Assembly (NCBI GenBank): GCA_903904755.1
Contig: CAIVDV010000044.1
Location: 1-37,782, forward strand
DNA length: 37,782 nt
Source of the DNA: an uncultured Acidobacteriaceae bacterium
GTDB taxonomy: Bacteria > Acidobacteriota > Terriglobia > Terriglobales > Acidobacteriaceae
Reading direction: 5' to 3'
Positions 17,877 to 25,209 of the stretch are shown one piece after another. The notes beneath the pieces were generated by a model. That model ran no database searches and was not told where the DNA came from. It saw only the letters and a program-made list of their open reading frames with translations. The first letter of the stretch is position 1, and each line of letters opens with the position of its first letter. The translations under genes and the position numbers were made by a program.

Positions 17877-18359
17877 AGTGCGCTGATTTCACCCGGAAGA
17901 GCGACGTCGAACACGGCCGGATTCTGCGGAAAAGTTGTGCCTTCCAATGCGTTTTCCGGAGCAGGTAACCATGCAAAAGGGGGGGTGGGGTGTTTTTGCC
18001 ATTTTCCCCCTGCTCAAGTGGTTGAAAATATGAGACTTGACGGGTGGTTACCGGGTGCATTTTATGCCGTTTTTGTGCACTTTTTGCGCGTTTTGGGGGG
18101 ATTTTGAAGCTCGCCCTCGGCAACGGTCCCGCTGCCGGGCTGGTTTTTCGGATGAGTTCTGACATGGAAAATCCCCCTCTGGATGACTGCTTCCATTGTG
18201 TGCTTTTGGGAGAAATTCCCGGCAGGGCCGCAAGGGATTTCTTTTGGGGCGTAGTGGTTTTTTTTGTTGGGTTTGGCGCTCGCGGGGAAATTTGGGGCGC
18301 TTGACAAGTCAGGGATCAGGGGTCAGGGGTCAGGGGTTACGGCTTGAGTGATTTTCGGG
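17877..18359. other. G/T-rich non-coding region
   Basis: About 480 bp without a credible gene. It is full of homopolymer runs: seven G near 17980, eight T near 18250, several runs of four to six T or G. It also has short echoes such as GGTTACC and TGCATTTTATGCC / TTTTTGTGCAC between 18040 and 18085. The composition is clearly unlike its neighbours. It could be a non-coding RNA, a repeat element or decayed DNA; none can be shown. Confidence 0.35.
18309..18336 (+). repeat. Tandem heptamer TCAGGGG
   Basis: Three exact copies of TCAGGGG (18316-18336) preceded by one degenerate copy (TCAGGGA, 18309-18315). It lies just downstream of the Xre gene stop. It is a short G-rich microsatellite of unknown role. 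Confidence 0.75.
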
Positions 18360-18674
18360 TTATTTTCCCGCCAGGAGGTCGATGCGGACGCTGCCTTCGG
18401 GGAAGACGGCCTGGATTTCGAGCTGGCCACCCATGGCCTGGATGTAGCTGCGCAGGGTGCTGAGGTACATATCGGTGCGCTTTTCGAGTTTGGAGACGGT
18501 GCTCTGGTTGACACCGAGGACCTGGGCAAGGCTGGTCTGGGTGAGCTGGCGAGCGGCACGGAGTTGCTCCAAGGGGATGTCCGCGAGGAGTTCTTCTTTG
18601 CGCCGAGCAATCTCGGCCTGGGACTCCGGGCTGATTTTGGCTTTGAGTTCGCTCCACTTTTTGCAGGTTGCCAT
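18360..18674 (-). CDS. Xre/HigA-type helix-turn-helix protein, orphan antitoxin-like
   Basis: A 104-residue DNA-binding protein. An N-terminal helical part with IARRKEELLADIPLEQLRAA is followed by an Xre helix-turn-helix at about residues 46-66 (TSLAQVLGVNQSTVSKLE) and a C-terminal beta segment (GGQLEIQAVFPEGSVRIDL). This layout is that of HigA-like antitoxins whose toxin gene usually lies directly upstream. No toxin frame is found in the 296 bp upstream, so it is an orphan here. AGGAG lies 6 nt before the ATG. It may repress its own promoter. Alternatively it is a free-standing regulator. Confidence 0.82.
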   Translation of the reverse strand: MATCKKWSELKAKISPESQAEIARRKEELLADIPLEQLRAARQLTQTSLAQVLGVNQSTVSKLEKRTDMYLSTLRSYIQAMGGQLEIQAVFPEGSVRIDLLAGK

Positions 18675-18970
18675 TGTTTTCTCCTGATGTGCTTGAGGCT
18701 GTTTAAGGCAAGCTTGTGCAGGCCAAGTGGCGATTGCCGAGAGTGTGCAGGGGCTGAAGCCCGTCCTTCCTTATCGGGCATCCTCGGCACGACTGAAGTC
18801 ATGCCCTTTTACAAAGCGCCCCGACAGAGTCCTTCACTGAGAGCCCAATGACAAGGGTTCTGGATCATCCTTGGTACAGGGATGGTTATTCCATAGAAGG
18901 ACTATTCCTTCCAGTGAATATTGATTGGGGCCAAGGCGGTGCGTTTGAGCGACCCCGATAGACTAGAAGG
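18675..18970. other. Intergenic region between Xre gene and tsaD
   Basis: No gene. It carries the promoters of two divergent genes, a REP-like double hairpin (18750-18805) and a small perfect inverted repeat GAAGGA / TCCTTC (18896-18901 / 18906-18911) about 60 bp before the tsaD start. Confidence 0.4.
18750..18805. repeat. REP-like double hairpin
   Basis: Two small stems with the same loop, TGAA: GGGC-TGAA-GCCC (18751-18762) and GGCACGAC-TGAA-GTCATGCC (18786-18805, seven of eight pairs). Paired short palindromes with a shared loop are typical of REP-type intergenic repeats. A related stem (GGGCTTTAAGGCCC) lies near 25510. Confidence 0.45.
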
Positions 18971-20449
18971 ATGAGCGGAAGCGGGTTGATTCTGGGGATT
19001 GAGTCGTCTTGCGATGAGACGGCGGCGGCGGTGGTGGAGCGGGGCGAGCGGACGCTGGGGAGCGTGGTGGCCTCGCAGATTGGGCTGCATGCCGCGTATG
19101 GCGGGGTGGTGCCGGAGTTGGCAAGCCGGGAGCATCTGCGAAATGTGGTGCCGATTGTGCGCGAGGCGCTGCGGCAGGCGGGCTGTGGGTTGGAGGATTT
19201 GGACGCGATTGCGGTGACGAACGGGCCGGGGCTGGCGGGTGCTCTGCTGGTGGGGATTACGTATGCCAAGGCGCTGGCGTTTGCGCTGGGGAAGCCGCTG
19301 ATTGCGGTGAATCACCTGGAAGGGCATATCCACGCGGTGCTGCTGGAGGAGCGGCAGAGGGGGAAAGGCAGCGGAGTTAGCGGGGTTAGCGGGGTTAGTG
19401 GGGTTAGCGGGGTTAGCGGAGTTAGTGGGGTTAGTGGGGTTAGTGGGGTTAGCGGGGTTAGTGGGGTTAGCGGGGTTAGCGGGGTTAGTGGGGTTAGCGG
19501 GGTTAGCGGGGTTAGCGGTGGGGTGGAGGACGCGGGATTGGTGGTTCCCACCCATTCGGCAAAGAGCGCCGAATGGATGGGGCACCCGGCGAGGGTGGGG
19601 CACCCGGAGGTGGGTACAGGACGGGACACTGAAGGCGTGGACTGGGGGATGGCGATGCCGGCGCTGGCGCTGGTGGTGTCGGGTGGGCATACGCACTTGT
19701 TTCTGGCGCGGCCGCATGCTGATGGGCCGGCGGGCGGATGGCGGTATGAGCTGGTGGGCCGGACGCTGGATGACGCGGCGGGCGAGGCATTTGACAAGGT
19801 AGCGAAGCTGCTGGGGCTTGGATATCCGGGTGGGCCGTGGATTGACAATCTGGCGCGGCTGGGCGATCCCAGGGCGGTTCCGTTCCAGTTTGCACAGATC
19901 AAGGTGAAGTCGCACCTGGAGGGGAAGGCACCGAGGACGAAGGGTGCGCTTACGGCTCCGATTGCGGACCTTGACCGGCATTTTCTGTTTTCGTTTTCGG
20001 GAATCAAGACGGCGGTGCTGAGGCATGTGGAGACACACGGGATGCGGGCCGCGGCTGAGGCACGTGCGGCGGCGCTGCTGGAACTGGGAGCGAGTGGGCG
20101 GGCGGTGACGTGGCAGGACGCGGCGCCGCTGTGCGACCAGGCGACGCTGGATTTGATTGCGAGCTTTCAGCACGCGGTGGTGGAGAACCTGGTACGGCGG
20201 ACGATGGCGGCGGCCGAGGCGGTGGGCGCGGCGAGCGTGCTGGTGACGGGCGGGGTGGCGGCGAACCGGGAGCTGCGGGAGAGATTTGCGGCTGAAGCGG
20301 CGAAGCGCAGGCTGCCGGTGGCGTTCCCAACGCTGGCGATGTCGACCGACAATGCGGCGATGATTGCGGCGGCGGCGTGGCCGCGGTTTTTGGCTGGGGA
20401 TTTTGCGGGGCTGGAGCTGGAGGCGAATCCGAGGTTGGTGTTGGTTTAG
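18971..20449 (+). CDS. tsaD: tRNA N6-adenosine threonylcarbamoyltransferase TsaD with repeat-derived insert
   Basis: This cytoplasmic enzyme transfers the threonylcarbamoyl group to A37 of ANN-decoding tRNAs, with TsaB and TsaE. The ASKHA/Kae1 hallmarks are present: GIESSCDET near the start, metal ligands His115 and His119 (NHLEGH), VSGGHT (His240), [19 protein letters not shown], and STDNAAM with ligand Asp460. At 492 residues it is about 150 longer than usual. Most of the excess lies between HLEGH and VSGGHT, where E. coli has about 19 residues and this protein about 115. The insert starts with sixteen Ser-Gly-Val units (134-181) encoded by a 9-bp tandem array and continues through a palindromic repeat (encoding [13 protein letters not shown]). 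It probably forms a disordered surface loop. A second, smaller insert lies near residues 360-390. The stop TAG sits at the edge of another array. Confidence 0.95.
   Translation: MSGSGLILGIESSCDETAAAVVERGERTLGSVVASQIGLHAAYGGVVPELASREHLRNVVPIVREALRQAGCGLEDLDAIAVTNGPGLAGALLVGITYAKALAFALGKPLIAVNHLEGHIHAVLLEERQRGKGSGVSGVSGVSGVSGVSGVSGVSGVSGVSGVSGVSGVSGVSGVSGVSGVSGGVEDAGLVVPTHSAKSAEWMGHPARVGHPEVGTGRDTEGVDWGMAMPALALVVSGGHTHLFLARPHADGPAGGWRYELVGRTLDDAAGEAFDKVAKLLGLGYPGGPWIDNLARLGDPRAVPFQFAQIKVKSHLEGKAPRTKGALTAPIADLDRHFLFSFSGIKTAVLRHVETHGMRAAAEARAAALLELGASGRAVTWQDAAPLCDQATLDLIASFQHAVVENLVRRTMAAAEAVGAASVLVTGGVAANRELRERFAAEAAKRRLPVAFPTLAMSTDNAAMIAAAAWPRFLAGDFAGLELEANPRLVLV
19370..19513 (+). repeat. 9-bp tandem array inside tsaD, 16 units
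   Basis: Sixteen uninterrupted 9-bp units. The main unit is AGCGGGGTT and variants have GGA for GGG or AGT for AGC. Because the unit is a multiple of three, it is read in frame as (Ser-Gly-Val)16. On the opposite strand it reads as repeated Leu-Thr-Pro. Related arrays lie at 20451-20549 and 25123-25158. Confidence 0.97.
19541..19590. repeat. Palindromic element copy 1 (within tsaD)
   Basis: GTGGTTCCCA is followed by a perfect 9-bp inverted repeat (CCATTCGGC 19552-19560 / GCCGAATGG 19568-19576) and then ATGGGGCACCC. It shares its left end (GTGGTTCCCAC) and right end (GGGGCACCC) with copies at 20570, 27911 and 31651, while the stem sequence differs between copies. Here it is translated as part of TsaD. 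Confidence 0.85.
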
Positions 20450-20450
20450 C

Positions 20451-20549
20451 GGGGTTGGCGGAGTTAGCGGGGTTGGCGGGGTTAGCGGGGTTGGCGGGGT
20501 TAGCGGAGTTAGCGGGGTTAGCGGGGTTAGCGGGGTTAGCGGAGCTAGT
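20451..20549 (+). repeat. 9-bp tandem array downstream of tsaD, 11 units
   Basis: Eleven units of GGGGTTAGC or its variants (GGGGTTGGC, GGAGTTAGC, final GGAGCTAGT). The array begins one base after the tsaD stop codon, and the TAG itself is the TTAGC part of the preceding partial unit. The unit is the same as in the array within tsaD, shifted in phase. Confidence 0.95.
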
Positions 20550-20569
20550 GCGCAGAGGACGGGGGATTG

Positions 20570-20609
20570 GTGGTTCCCACGTCCCAAATGCGGGACGTGG
20601 GGCACCCGG
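20570..20609. repeat. Palindromic element copy 2
   Basis: A perfect 10-bp inverted repeat CCCACGTCCC (20576-20585) / GGGACGTGGG (20592-20601), loop AAATGC, within the shared frame GTGGTTCCCAC...GTGGGGCACCC. It follows the second 9-bp array after a linker (GAGGACGGGGGATTG) that closely matches the linker after the tsaD array (GAGGACGCGGGATTG). Confidence 0.85.
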
Positions 20610-20774
20610 ACAGTGGTGGAAACCGAAGAGGCGAAGGACGGGAGCGAGCGGACAGGGATGGGCGGGATGGGCCGCTGATACAATCTTGGGGGGACAAGCC
20701 GGGGGATTTCGCCTGTTTTGGTTGGGGATTGAGCCTGGGGTGACCTGTGGATTTGAGGACTCGAGACCCGTCGA

Positions 20775-22253
20775 ATGAGTGTGCGATTATTTAATACCTT
20801 GAGTGGACAGCAGGACGAAGTGACGGCCGCGGATGGCGACGTGCTGCGGATGTATGCCTGCGGGCCAACCGTTTATGACTTTGGCCATATTGGCAATTTC
20901 CGGACGTTTCTGCAGGTGGATATTCTGCGGCGGACGCTGAAGCTGACGGGGATGAAGCTGCGCCACGTGATGAATATTACGGACGTGGACGACAAGATTA
21001 TCCGGAATGCGACGGCGGCGGGGATTCCGATTGGGGAGTACACGGCGAAGTATACGCAGGCGTTTCTGGAGGATCTGGCGAGCCTGCAGATTGAGGAGCC
21101 GGAGATATTGTCGCGGGCGACGGAGCATATCCCCGAGATGACGGCGCTGGTGGAGAAGCTGGCGGAGGCCGGGGCGGCGTACAAGACCGAGGACGGGAGC
21201 TGGTACTTCAGGCTGGCGGCGTTCCCGGAGTACGGCAAGCTGAGCAAGAAGGACCTGGAGGGGATGACCGACGGCGCGCGGGTGGACGTGGACGAGTATG
21301 AGAAGGACTCGGCACGGGACTTTGCGCTGTGGAAGGCTACCAAGCCGGGGGAGACGAGCTGGGAGACGCCGATTGGGCCAGGGCGGCCTGGGTGGCACCT
21401 GGAGTGCTCGGCGATGGCGATGAAGTACCTGGGCGAGAGCTTTGATCTACACGCTGGCGGCGAGGATTTGATGTTTCCGCACCACGAGAACGAGATTGCG
21501 CAGAGCGAGAGCGTGACGCATAAGCCGTTTGCGCGGCACTGGTTCCATGTGCGGTTTTTGCTGGTGGACGGTCGGAAGATGTCCAAAAGCGAAGGGAACT
21601 TCTTTACGCTGCGGGATTTGCTGCTGAAGGGGTATCGTGCCTCGGCGATTCGGCTGGCGTTGATTTCGGTCCCGTACCGGCACCAGTTGAACTTTACGTT
21701 CGACGGGCTGACGGAGGCGACGAACGCGATTGACCGGCTGCGAACGTTTGTAGAGCGGCTGAAGGGCGCGACGCTGGCGGCGGGGACGACGGACGAATTG
21801 CAGGCGGCGGCGGCGAAGGCTGAGGCGGAGTTTGTGGCTGCGCTGGAGAACGACCTGAATACGGCGGAGGCGCGTGCCCCGATTTTTGACCTGGTGCGGA
21901 CGGTGAACGCGGCACTGGATACGGGCAAGGTGCTGGCGGGCGACCGGGAGCGGGCGCTGGAGGTTCTGGCGAAGTTTGACGCAGTGTTTGCGGTGGTGGC
22001 GGATAACGATGCCGCACCGACGGCTGCGGCGCTGGCGTGGGCTGAGGCGAGCGGAAGGATGGAGCTGGTTGCGCCGGAGCTGCTGGCGCGGCAGTCGATT
22101 ACGGACGCGGAGATTGAAGGGCTGATTGCGGAGCGGAACAATGCGCGGAAGCAGCGGAACTTCAAGCGGAGCGACGAGATTCGCGATGAGCTGGCGGCGA
22201 AAGGTGTCATGATTGAGGACTCGCGCGAAGGCGTGAAGTGGAAGCGGAAATAG
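20775..22253 (+). CDS. cysS: Cysteinyl-tRNA synthetase
   Basis: A 492-residue class I aminoacyl-tRNA synthetase that charges tRNA-Cys. The HIGH signature is GHIGN (from residue 37), within CGPTVYDFGHIGNFRTF, where Cys29 is the first zinc ligand. Further zinc ligands lie in WHLECSAM (Cys near 211) and in the HHENEIAQSE region (about 236-245). The KMSKS loop is exact (268-272, KMSKSEGN). The C-terminal helical anticodon-binding part ends in ERNNARKQRNFKRSDEIRDELAAKGV, the usual end of this enzyme. Length and layout are normal. It follows tsaD on the same strand but is separated from it by 325 bp of repeats, so it may have its own promoter. Confidence 0.97.
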   Translation: MSVRLFNTLSGQQDEVTAADGDVLRMYACGPTVYDFGHIGNFRTFLQVDILRRTLKLTGMKLRHVMNITDVDDKIIRNATAAGIPIGEYTAKYTQAFLEDLASLQIEEPEILSRATEHIPEMTALVEKLAEAGAAYKTEDGSWYFRLAAFPEYGKLSKKDLEGMTDGARVDVDEYEKDSARDFALWKATKPGETSWETPIGPGRPGWHLECSAMAMKYLGESFDLHAGGEDLMFPHHENEIAQSESVTHKPFARHWFHVRFLLVDGRKMSKSEGNFFTLRDLLLKGYRASAIRLALISVPYRHQLNFTFDGLTEATNAIDRLRTFVERLKGATLAAGTTDELQAAAAKAEAEFVAALENDLNTAEARAPIFDLVRTVNAALDTGKVLAGDRERALEVLAKFDAVFAVVADNDAAPTAAALAWAEASGRMELVAPELLARQSITDAEIEGLIAERNNARKQRNFKRSDEIRDELAAKGVMIEDSREGVKWKRK

Positions 22254-22333
22254 GCAACGGGCGCATGGATTTTGGCGTAAGCTGAGGAGCACATGGCGCA
22301 AGGCTGGCCAGGGTGTTTTGCCGGAGGGTGCGG

Positions 22334-22531
22334 ATGGAATTCGAGATTGTGTTCGACCGGGAAGCTGACGGCCGTTGGATCGCGGAGATTGAGAGCCTTC
22401 CGGGGGTACTGGCATATGGCAGCAACCAGCATGAGGCACGATCGCGGGTGGAGGCGCTGGCGTTGCGTGTGATTGCGGACCAGATTGAGCAGGAACAGAG
22501 TGCTCCGGAGCAGGTTCGGTTTGTAGCGTAA
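22334..22531 (+). CDS. hicB: HicB-like antitoxin
   Basis: A 65-residue protein with the HicB antitoxin fold: EFEIVFDREADGRWIAEIES, then LPGVLAYGSNQHEARSRVEALALRVI. This is the partial RNase-H-like domain that neutralises HicA. It has no C-terminal helix-turn-helix or ribbon-helix-helix, unlike longer HicBs, so DNA binding is not evident. The start was placed at the ATG 22334 because GGAGGG lies 6-8 nt upstream; an earlier GTG is possible. The probable HicA gene starts 40 nt downstream, so the order is hicB-hicA, the reverse of the classic arrangement. Confidence 0.82.
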   Translation: MEFEIVFDREADGRWIAEIESLPGVLAYGSNQHEARSRVEALALRVIADQIEQEQSAPEQVRFVA

Positions 22532-22571
22532 CTTGCCAATGCTTGAAGCAGCCGAGAGATAGAGAATCCCA

Positions 22572-22805
22572 ATGGGAAAGCAGCCAGGCTGGCCGTCGAC
22601 GAGTGCGAGGGTTGTATTGCGGGCGTTGCTGCGCATTGGCTGGCGAGAGAAGCCGCGGACCAGCAAAGGCGGTTCGCACAAGCAACTGACGCATTCGGAT
22701 TTTGCGTATGAATATACCTGGGCGTTCCATGATGGTGTGGAGATTGGCCCGGTGATGCTGGCGAAGATTGCGAAGCAAACGGGGCTGAACCCGGAGGATT
22801 TGTAA
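22572..22805 (+). CDS. hicA: HicA-like toxin (mRNA interferase)
   Basis: A 77-residue protein with the double-stranded-RNA-binding-like HicA fold. The landmarks are ALLRIGWREKPRTSKGGSHKQLTH, with the catalytic-type His36 in GGSH, and the end IGPVMLAKIAKQTGLNPEDL, which matches the HicA pattern of Ile-Leu-Lys-x-Ala-Gly-Leu-x-x-Glu-Asp-Leu. HicA toxins cleave mRNA without ribosomes until bound by HicB. The partner lies directly upstream. The N-terminus is a little longer than usual. It may be co-transcribed with the DUF4337 gene 11 nt downstream. Confidence 0.8.
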   Translation: MGKQPGWPSTSARVVLRALLRIGWREKPRTSKGGSHKQLTHSDFAYEYTWAFHDGVEIGPVMLAKIAKQTGLNPEDL

Positions 22806-22816
22806 AGGAGCTGCGT

Positions 22817-23362
22817 ATGGAAGCGAATGAATCGATGGAGCTGAAGGAGCAGGCGGAAGAGGCGCGCAGCGAGCGGCATATGCAGCCGGTGGCGTTTACG
22901 ATGAGCCTGCTGGCGGTGCTGGTGGCGGTGACGACTGTGCTGGGGCACAGGACGCATACGCAGGCGGTGCTGAGCCAGGACCGGGCGACGGACACGTGGA
23001 ACCAGTACCAGGCGAAGAAGATTCGCGACCACGATACGGAGCTGATGGACAAGCTGCTGACCGTGGTGGCGCTGGCCGACCCGGCAGGCGCGAAGAAGGA
23101 CGCGGAGGCCGACAAGGCGAAGATGGAGAAGTCTGCCGGGGAGATTGAAGAGCTGAAGCAGAAGGCTGAAGGGCTGGAAGCGCAGGTGGAAGAGGCGGAG
23201 CACCAGGCTGACCGGCTGGACCTGAGCGAGGCTTTGCTTGAGATTGCGCTGGTGGTGACGAGCATTACGCTGCTGACGCGGCGACGGATTTACTGGTATG
23301 TGGGGATGGGCTGCGGTGCGGTAGGGATTGCGTCGGCGGTGACTGCATACCTGCTGCTGTAG
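22817..23362 (+). CDS. DUF4337 membrane protein
   Basis: A 181-residue protein of the DUF4337 family; its function is unknown. There is a transmembrane helix at about residues 25-45 (PVAFTMSLLAVLVAVTTVLG), a charged coiled-coil-like region (about 80-135, Lys/Glu/Ala/Gln-rich), and two hydrophobic segments at the C-terminus (ALLEIALVVTSITLL and YVGMGCGAVGIASAVTAYLLL). AAAGGAG lies 6 nt before the ATG. It begins 11 nt after the hicA stop, so read-through transcription is likely. Confidence 0.82.
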   Translation: MEANESMELKEQAEEARSERHMQPVAFTMSLLAVLVAVTTVLGHRTHTQAVLSQDRATDTWNQYQAKKIRDHDTELMDKLLTVVALADPAGAKKDAEADKAKMEKSAGEIEELKQKAEGLEAQVEEAEHQADRLDLSEALLEIALVVTSITLLTRRRIYWYVGMGCGAVGIASAVTAYLLL

Positions 23363-23406
23363 GGCCCGGCGACGGGTTTGCGGGGCGGTGATAGAATCGC
23401 GGCATC

Positions 23407-24075
23407 ATGAAGAGCGCATTTTTTGCAACGATTCTGGCGCTGGCCCCGGTGGCCGGGATGTGTCAGGCTACGGCCGGGGCCCCGGCGGCTGCTCCTGCGT
23501 CGGCTAGCTCTGTATTTACGGGAGAGCTGGGCTACAGCTTTGCCTATCCGGGAGACTGGGAGTTCGTGGATACAAAGCCGATGATGCCGGCGGCCCACCA
23601 GCAAGCGGCGGAGAACGCAACGACGGATCCGGAAAAGAAGGGCGCGGAGTGTGCGCAGATTGGGTTTCTGGTGCGGAGTGGGAATCCGCCGTCGGTGATT
23701 ATGTCGCTGACGCTGGCGTTTGACTGCTTTGGGTCAAAGTTTTCGCAGGATGATTTGCCGTCGCTGGGAGAAGGGATTGCCGGCGGGATGAAGAAGAACT
23801 TTGACACGGCGGATCCGATGTATGACGCGTACAAAATAGGCTCGCACCGGATATGGATTGAGCGGGCGAAGGGCAGCGTTAAGGGCCACTCGGAGGTGAC
23901 GTACACGCTGGAGACGGCGTGCACGATTCTGGACAAAGGGATGGTATGCCTGTTCACGATGGCCAAGGATGATGCGGCGCTGGCGCTGTTTGAGAAGAGC
24001 GCGGTGACGCTGGAAGGCGAGAAGGCGGATGCTCTGGTGCCGGCGACGGTGTTTGCCGGGGACAAGAAGAAGTAG
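23407..24075 (+). CDS. Secreted PsbP/Mog1-like protein of unknown function
   Basis: A 222-residue protein with a signal peptide (cut near residues 19-25, MCQA), then an Ala/Pro-rich linker. The phrase LGYSFAYPGDWEFVD is the N-terminal strand pattern of PsbP/Mog1-like domains, and TYTLETACTILDKGMVCLFTMAKDD with a final helix fits the same alpha-beta fold. Conserved Cys residues (CAQ, FDCF, TACT, MVCL) could form disulfides. No enzymatic motif is seen. It is convergent with the EamA gene, with only 18 bp between stops. Confidence 0.65.
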   Translation: MKSAFFATILALAPVAGMCQATAGAPAAAPASASSVFTGELGYSFAYPGDWEFVDTKPMMPAAHQQAAENATTDPEKKGAECAQIGFLVRSGNPPSVIMSLTLAFDCFGSKFSQDDLPSLGEGIAGGMKKNFDTADPMYDAYKIGSHRIWIERAKGSVKGHSEVTYTLETACTILDKGMVCLFTMAKDDAALALFEKSAVTLEGEKADALVPATVFAGDKKK

Positions 24076-24093
24076 CCCAGGAAGAAGGAAGAG

Positions 24094-25092
24094 TTATTCG
24101 GCCGCCGGGACCTGCATGGGTTCCGGCGGTTGTGTTTTTGGGCCATCGGGCCTTTTGCCGACCTGGGCGCTGGTGAGGAGGGCGACGGCGAGAACGATGG
24201 CGGCCATGCCGGCGACTTCAGTGGGTTCGAGGTGCTCGCCGAGGAGGAGGACGCCGAGCAGGACGGCGACGATGGGGTTGATGTAGGCGTAGGTGGCGAC
24301 CTTGGCGACGGGGACGTGCTCCAGGAGGTAGACGTAGCTGGAGTAGCCGATGAGGGAGCCGCCGGTGATGAGCCAGGCCATGGCGCCGAGTGCGGGGCGG
24401 TTCCAGTGGGCCTGGGGCCAGAGGCCGAGGATGGTGGCCATGAGGGTGTTGAAGATGCCGGCGAAGATCATTTGCCAGGCGGCGGCGACGAAGCTGTTGA
24501 CGGGGAGTCGCTTGCGGCGGGAGTAGAGGCTGCCGATGGTCCAGGAGAGTGCACCAGCCAGGCAGGCGGCGACACCGAGGAGGCGTGGAGTGTCGGCGAG
24601 GAAGCCGGAGTGGGCGAGGGTGCGGAGCTCCGGGATGAGCAGGGTGACCATGCCGAGGAAGCCGAGGCCGACGCCGAGCCAGCCGCGGCGGCTGAGGGGC
24701 TCGCCGTGGGGGAGGGCCATTTCCAGCAGGGCGACGTAGATGGGGGTGGCGGCGTAGATGAGCGAGGCGAGGCCGGAGGGGATGGTGCGCTCGGCGTAGA
24801 CGAGAGAGACGTTTGCGCCGGAGAGCAGGAAGAGGCCGATGATGGCGAGGGAGCCCATGGCGGGCCAGGGCCAGACGATGCGGAGACCGCGCCAGCGGCA
24901 CCAGAGCATGAGGATGGAGCCGGCGATGAGGAAGCGGGTGCCAGAGAGGAGGAAGGCGGGGAGTTGCTGGGAGCCGATGCGGATGGCGGTATAGGTGGAG
25001 CCCCAGAAGAGGTAGACGCAGGCGAAGGCGAAGACGATGGAGGCGAGGGATGCAGCGCGGGAGTGGCCAGAATTGTGGGCGGGAGAGGACAT
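24094..25092 (-). CDS. EamA/DMT-family exporter
   Basis: A 332-residue inner-membrane protein with about ten hydrophobic helices in two EamA repeats (about 15-150 and 165-305). The first opens with FACVYLFWGSTYTAIRIGSQQLPAFLLSGTRF, the typical start of drug/metabolite transporters of the RhaT/YedA type. The second contains WTIGSLYSRRKRLPVN and ends with YINPIVAVLLGVLLLGEHL, the signature of the last helices. Members usually export amino acids or other metabolites; the substrate is not predictable here. The gene is monocistronic on the minus strand. The 9-bp repeat array 3 lies about 30 bp before its start codon and may fall in its promoter or leader. Confidence 0.9.
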   Translation of the reverse strand: MSSPAHNSGHSRAASLASIVFAFACVYLFWGSTYTAIRIGSQQLPAFLLSGTRFLIAGSILMLWCRWRGLRIVWPWPAMGSLAIIGLFLLSGANVSLVYAERTIPSGLASLIYAATPIYVALLEMALPHGEPLSRRGWLGVGLGFLGMVTLLIPELRTLAHSGFLADTPRLLGVAACLAGALSWTIGSLYSRRKRLPVNSFVAAAWQMIFAGIFNTLMATILGLWPQAHWNRPALGAMAWLITGGSLIGYSSYVYLLEHVPVAKVATYAYINPIVAVLLGVLLLGEHLEPTEVAGMAAIVLAVALLTSAQVGKRPDGPKTQPPEPMQVPAAE

Positions 25093-25122
25093 GGGATGGA
25101 TTTATGGTATCGCCTTTTCAGC

Positions 25123-25158
25123 GGAGCTAGCGGGGTTAGCGGGGATAGCGGAGCTAGT
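25123..25158 (+). repeat. 9-bp tandem array 3, four units
   Basis: Four degenerate units: GGAGCTAGC, GGGGTTAGC, GGGGATAGC, GGAGCTAGT. It is the same unit as in the arrays inside and after tsaD. Like array 2 it ends with GGAGCTAGT. Confidence 0.88.
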
Positions 25159-25182
25159 GGGATGGTTGAGGTCGAGGGAGTA

Positions 25183-25205
25183 GTGGTTCCCACCCAGCGG
25201 GTGGC
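25183..25205. repeat. Palindromic element copy 3 (short form)
   Basis: GTGGTTCCCACCC followed by AGC and GGGTGGC: a 6-bp stem with a 3-nt loop. It keeps the shared left end GTGGTTCCCAC but lacks the right end GGGGCACCC. It again follows a 9-bp array after a G-rich linker of about 24 bp. Confidence 0.7.
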
Positions 25206-25209
25206 GTTT

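Larger units (their letters stand above)
20450..20774. other. tsaD-cysS intergenic region
   Basis: Apart from the second 9-bp array and palindrome copy 2 (listed separately), this stretch contains no gene. The last 130 bp before cysS should hold its promoter or leader; no strong Shine-Dalgarno is seen before the cysS ATG. Confidence 0.4.

Noticed and set aside
19370-20549. Possible CRISPR array
   Set aside because: Units are 9 bp with no spacers and no cas genes nearby; this is a tandem minisatellite.
18902-20683. Long minus-strand open frame across tsaD with repeated Leu-Thr-Pro and Pro-Thr stretches
   Set aside because: It is the mirror of the tsaD coding strand and its repeat arrays; no domain, start signal or ribosome-binding site fits.
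20873-23203. Long minus-strand open frame opposite cysS, hicBA and DUF4337
   Set aside because: Antisense to several recognised genes and Ser-rich without any domain.
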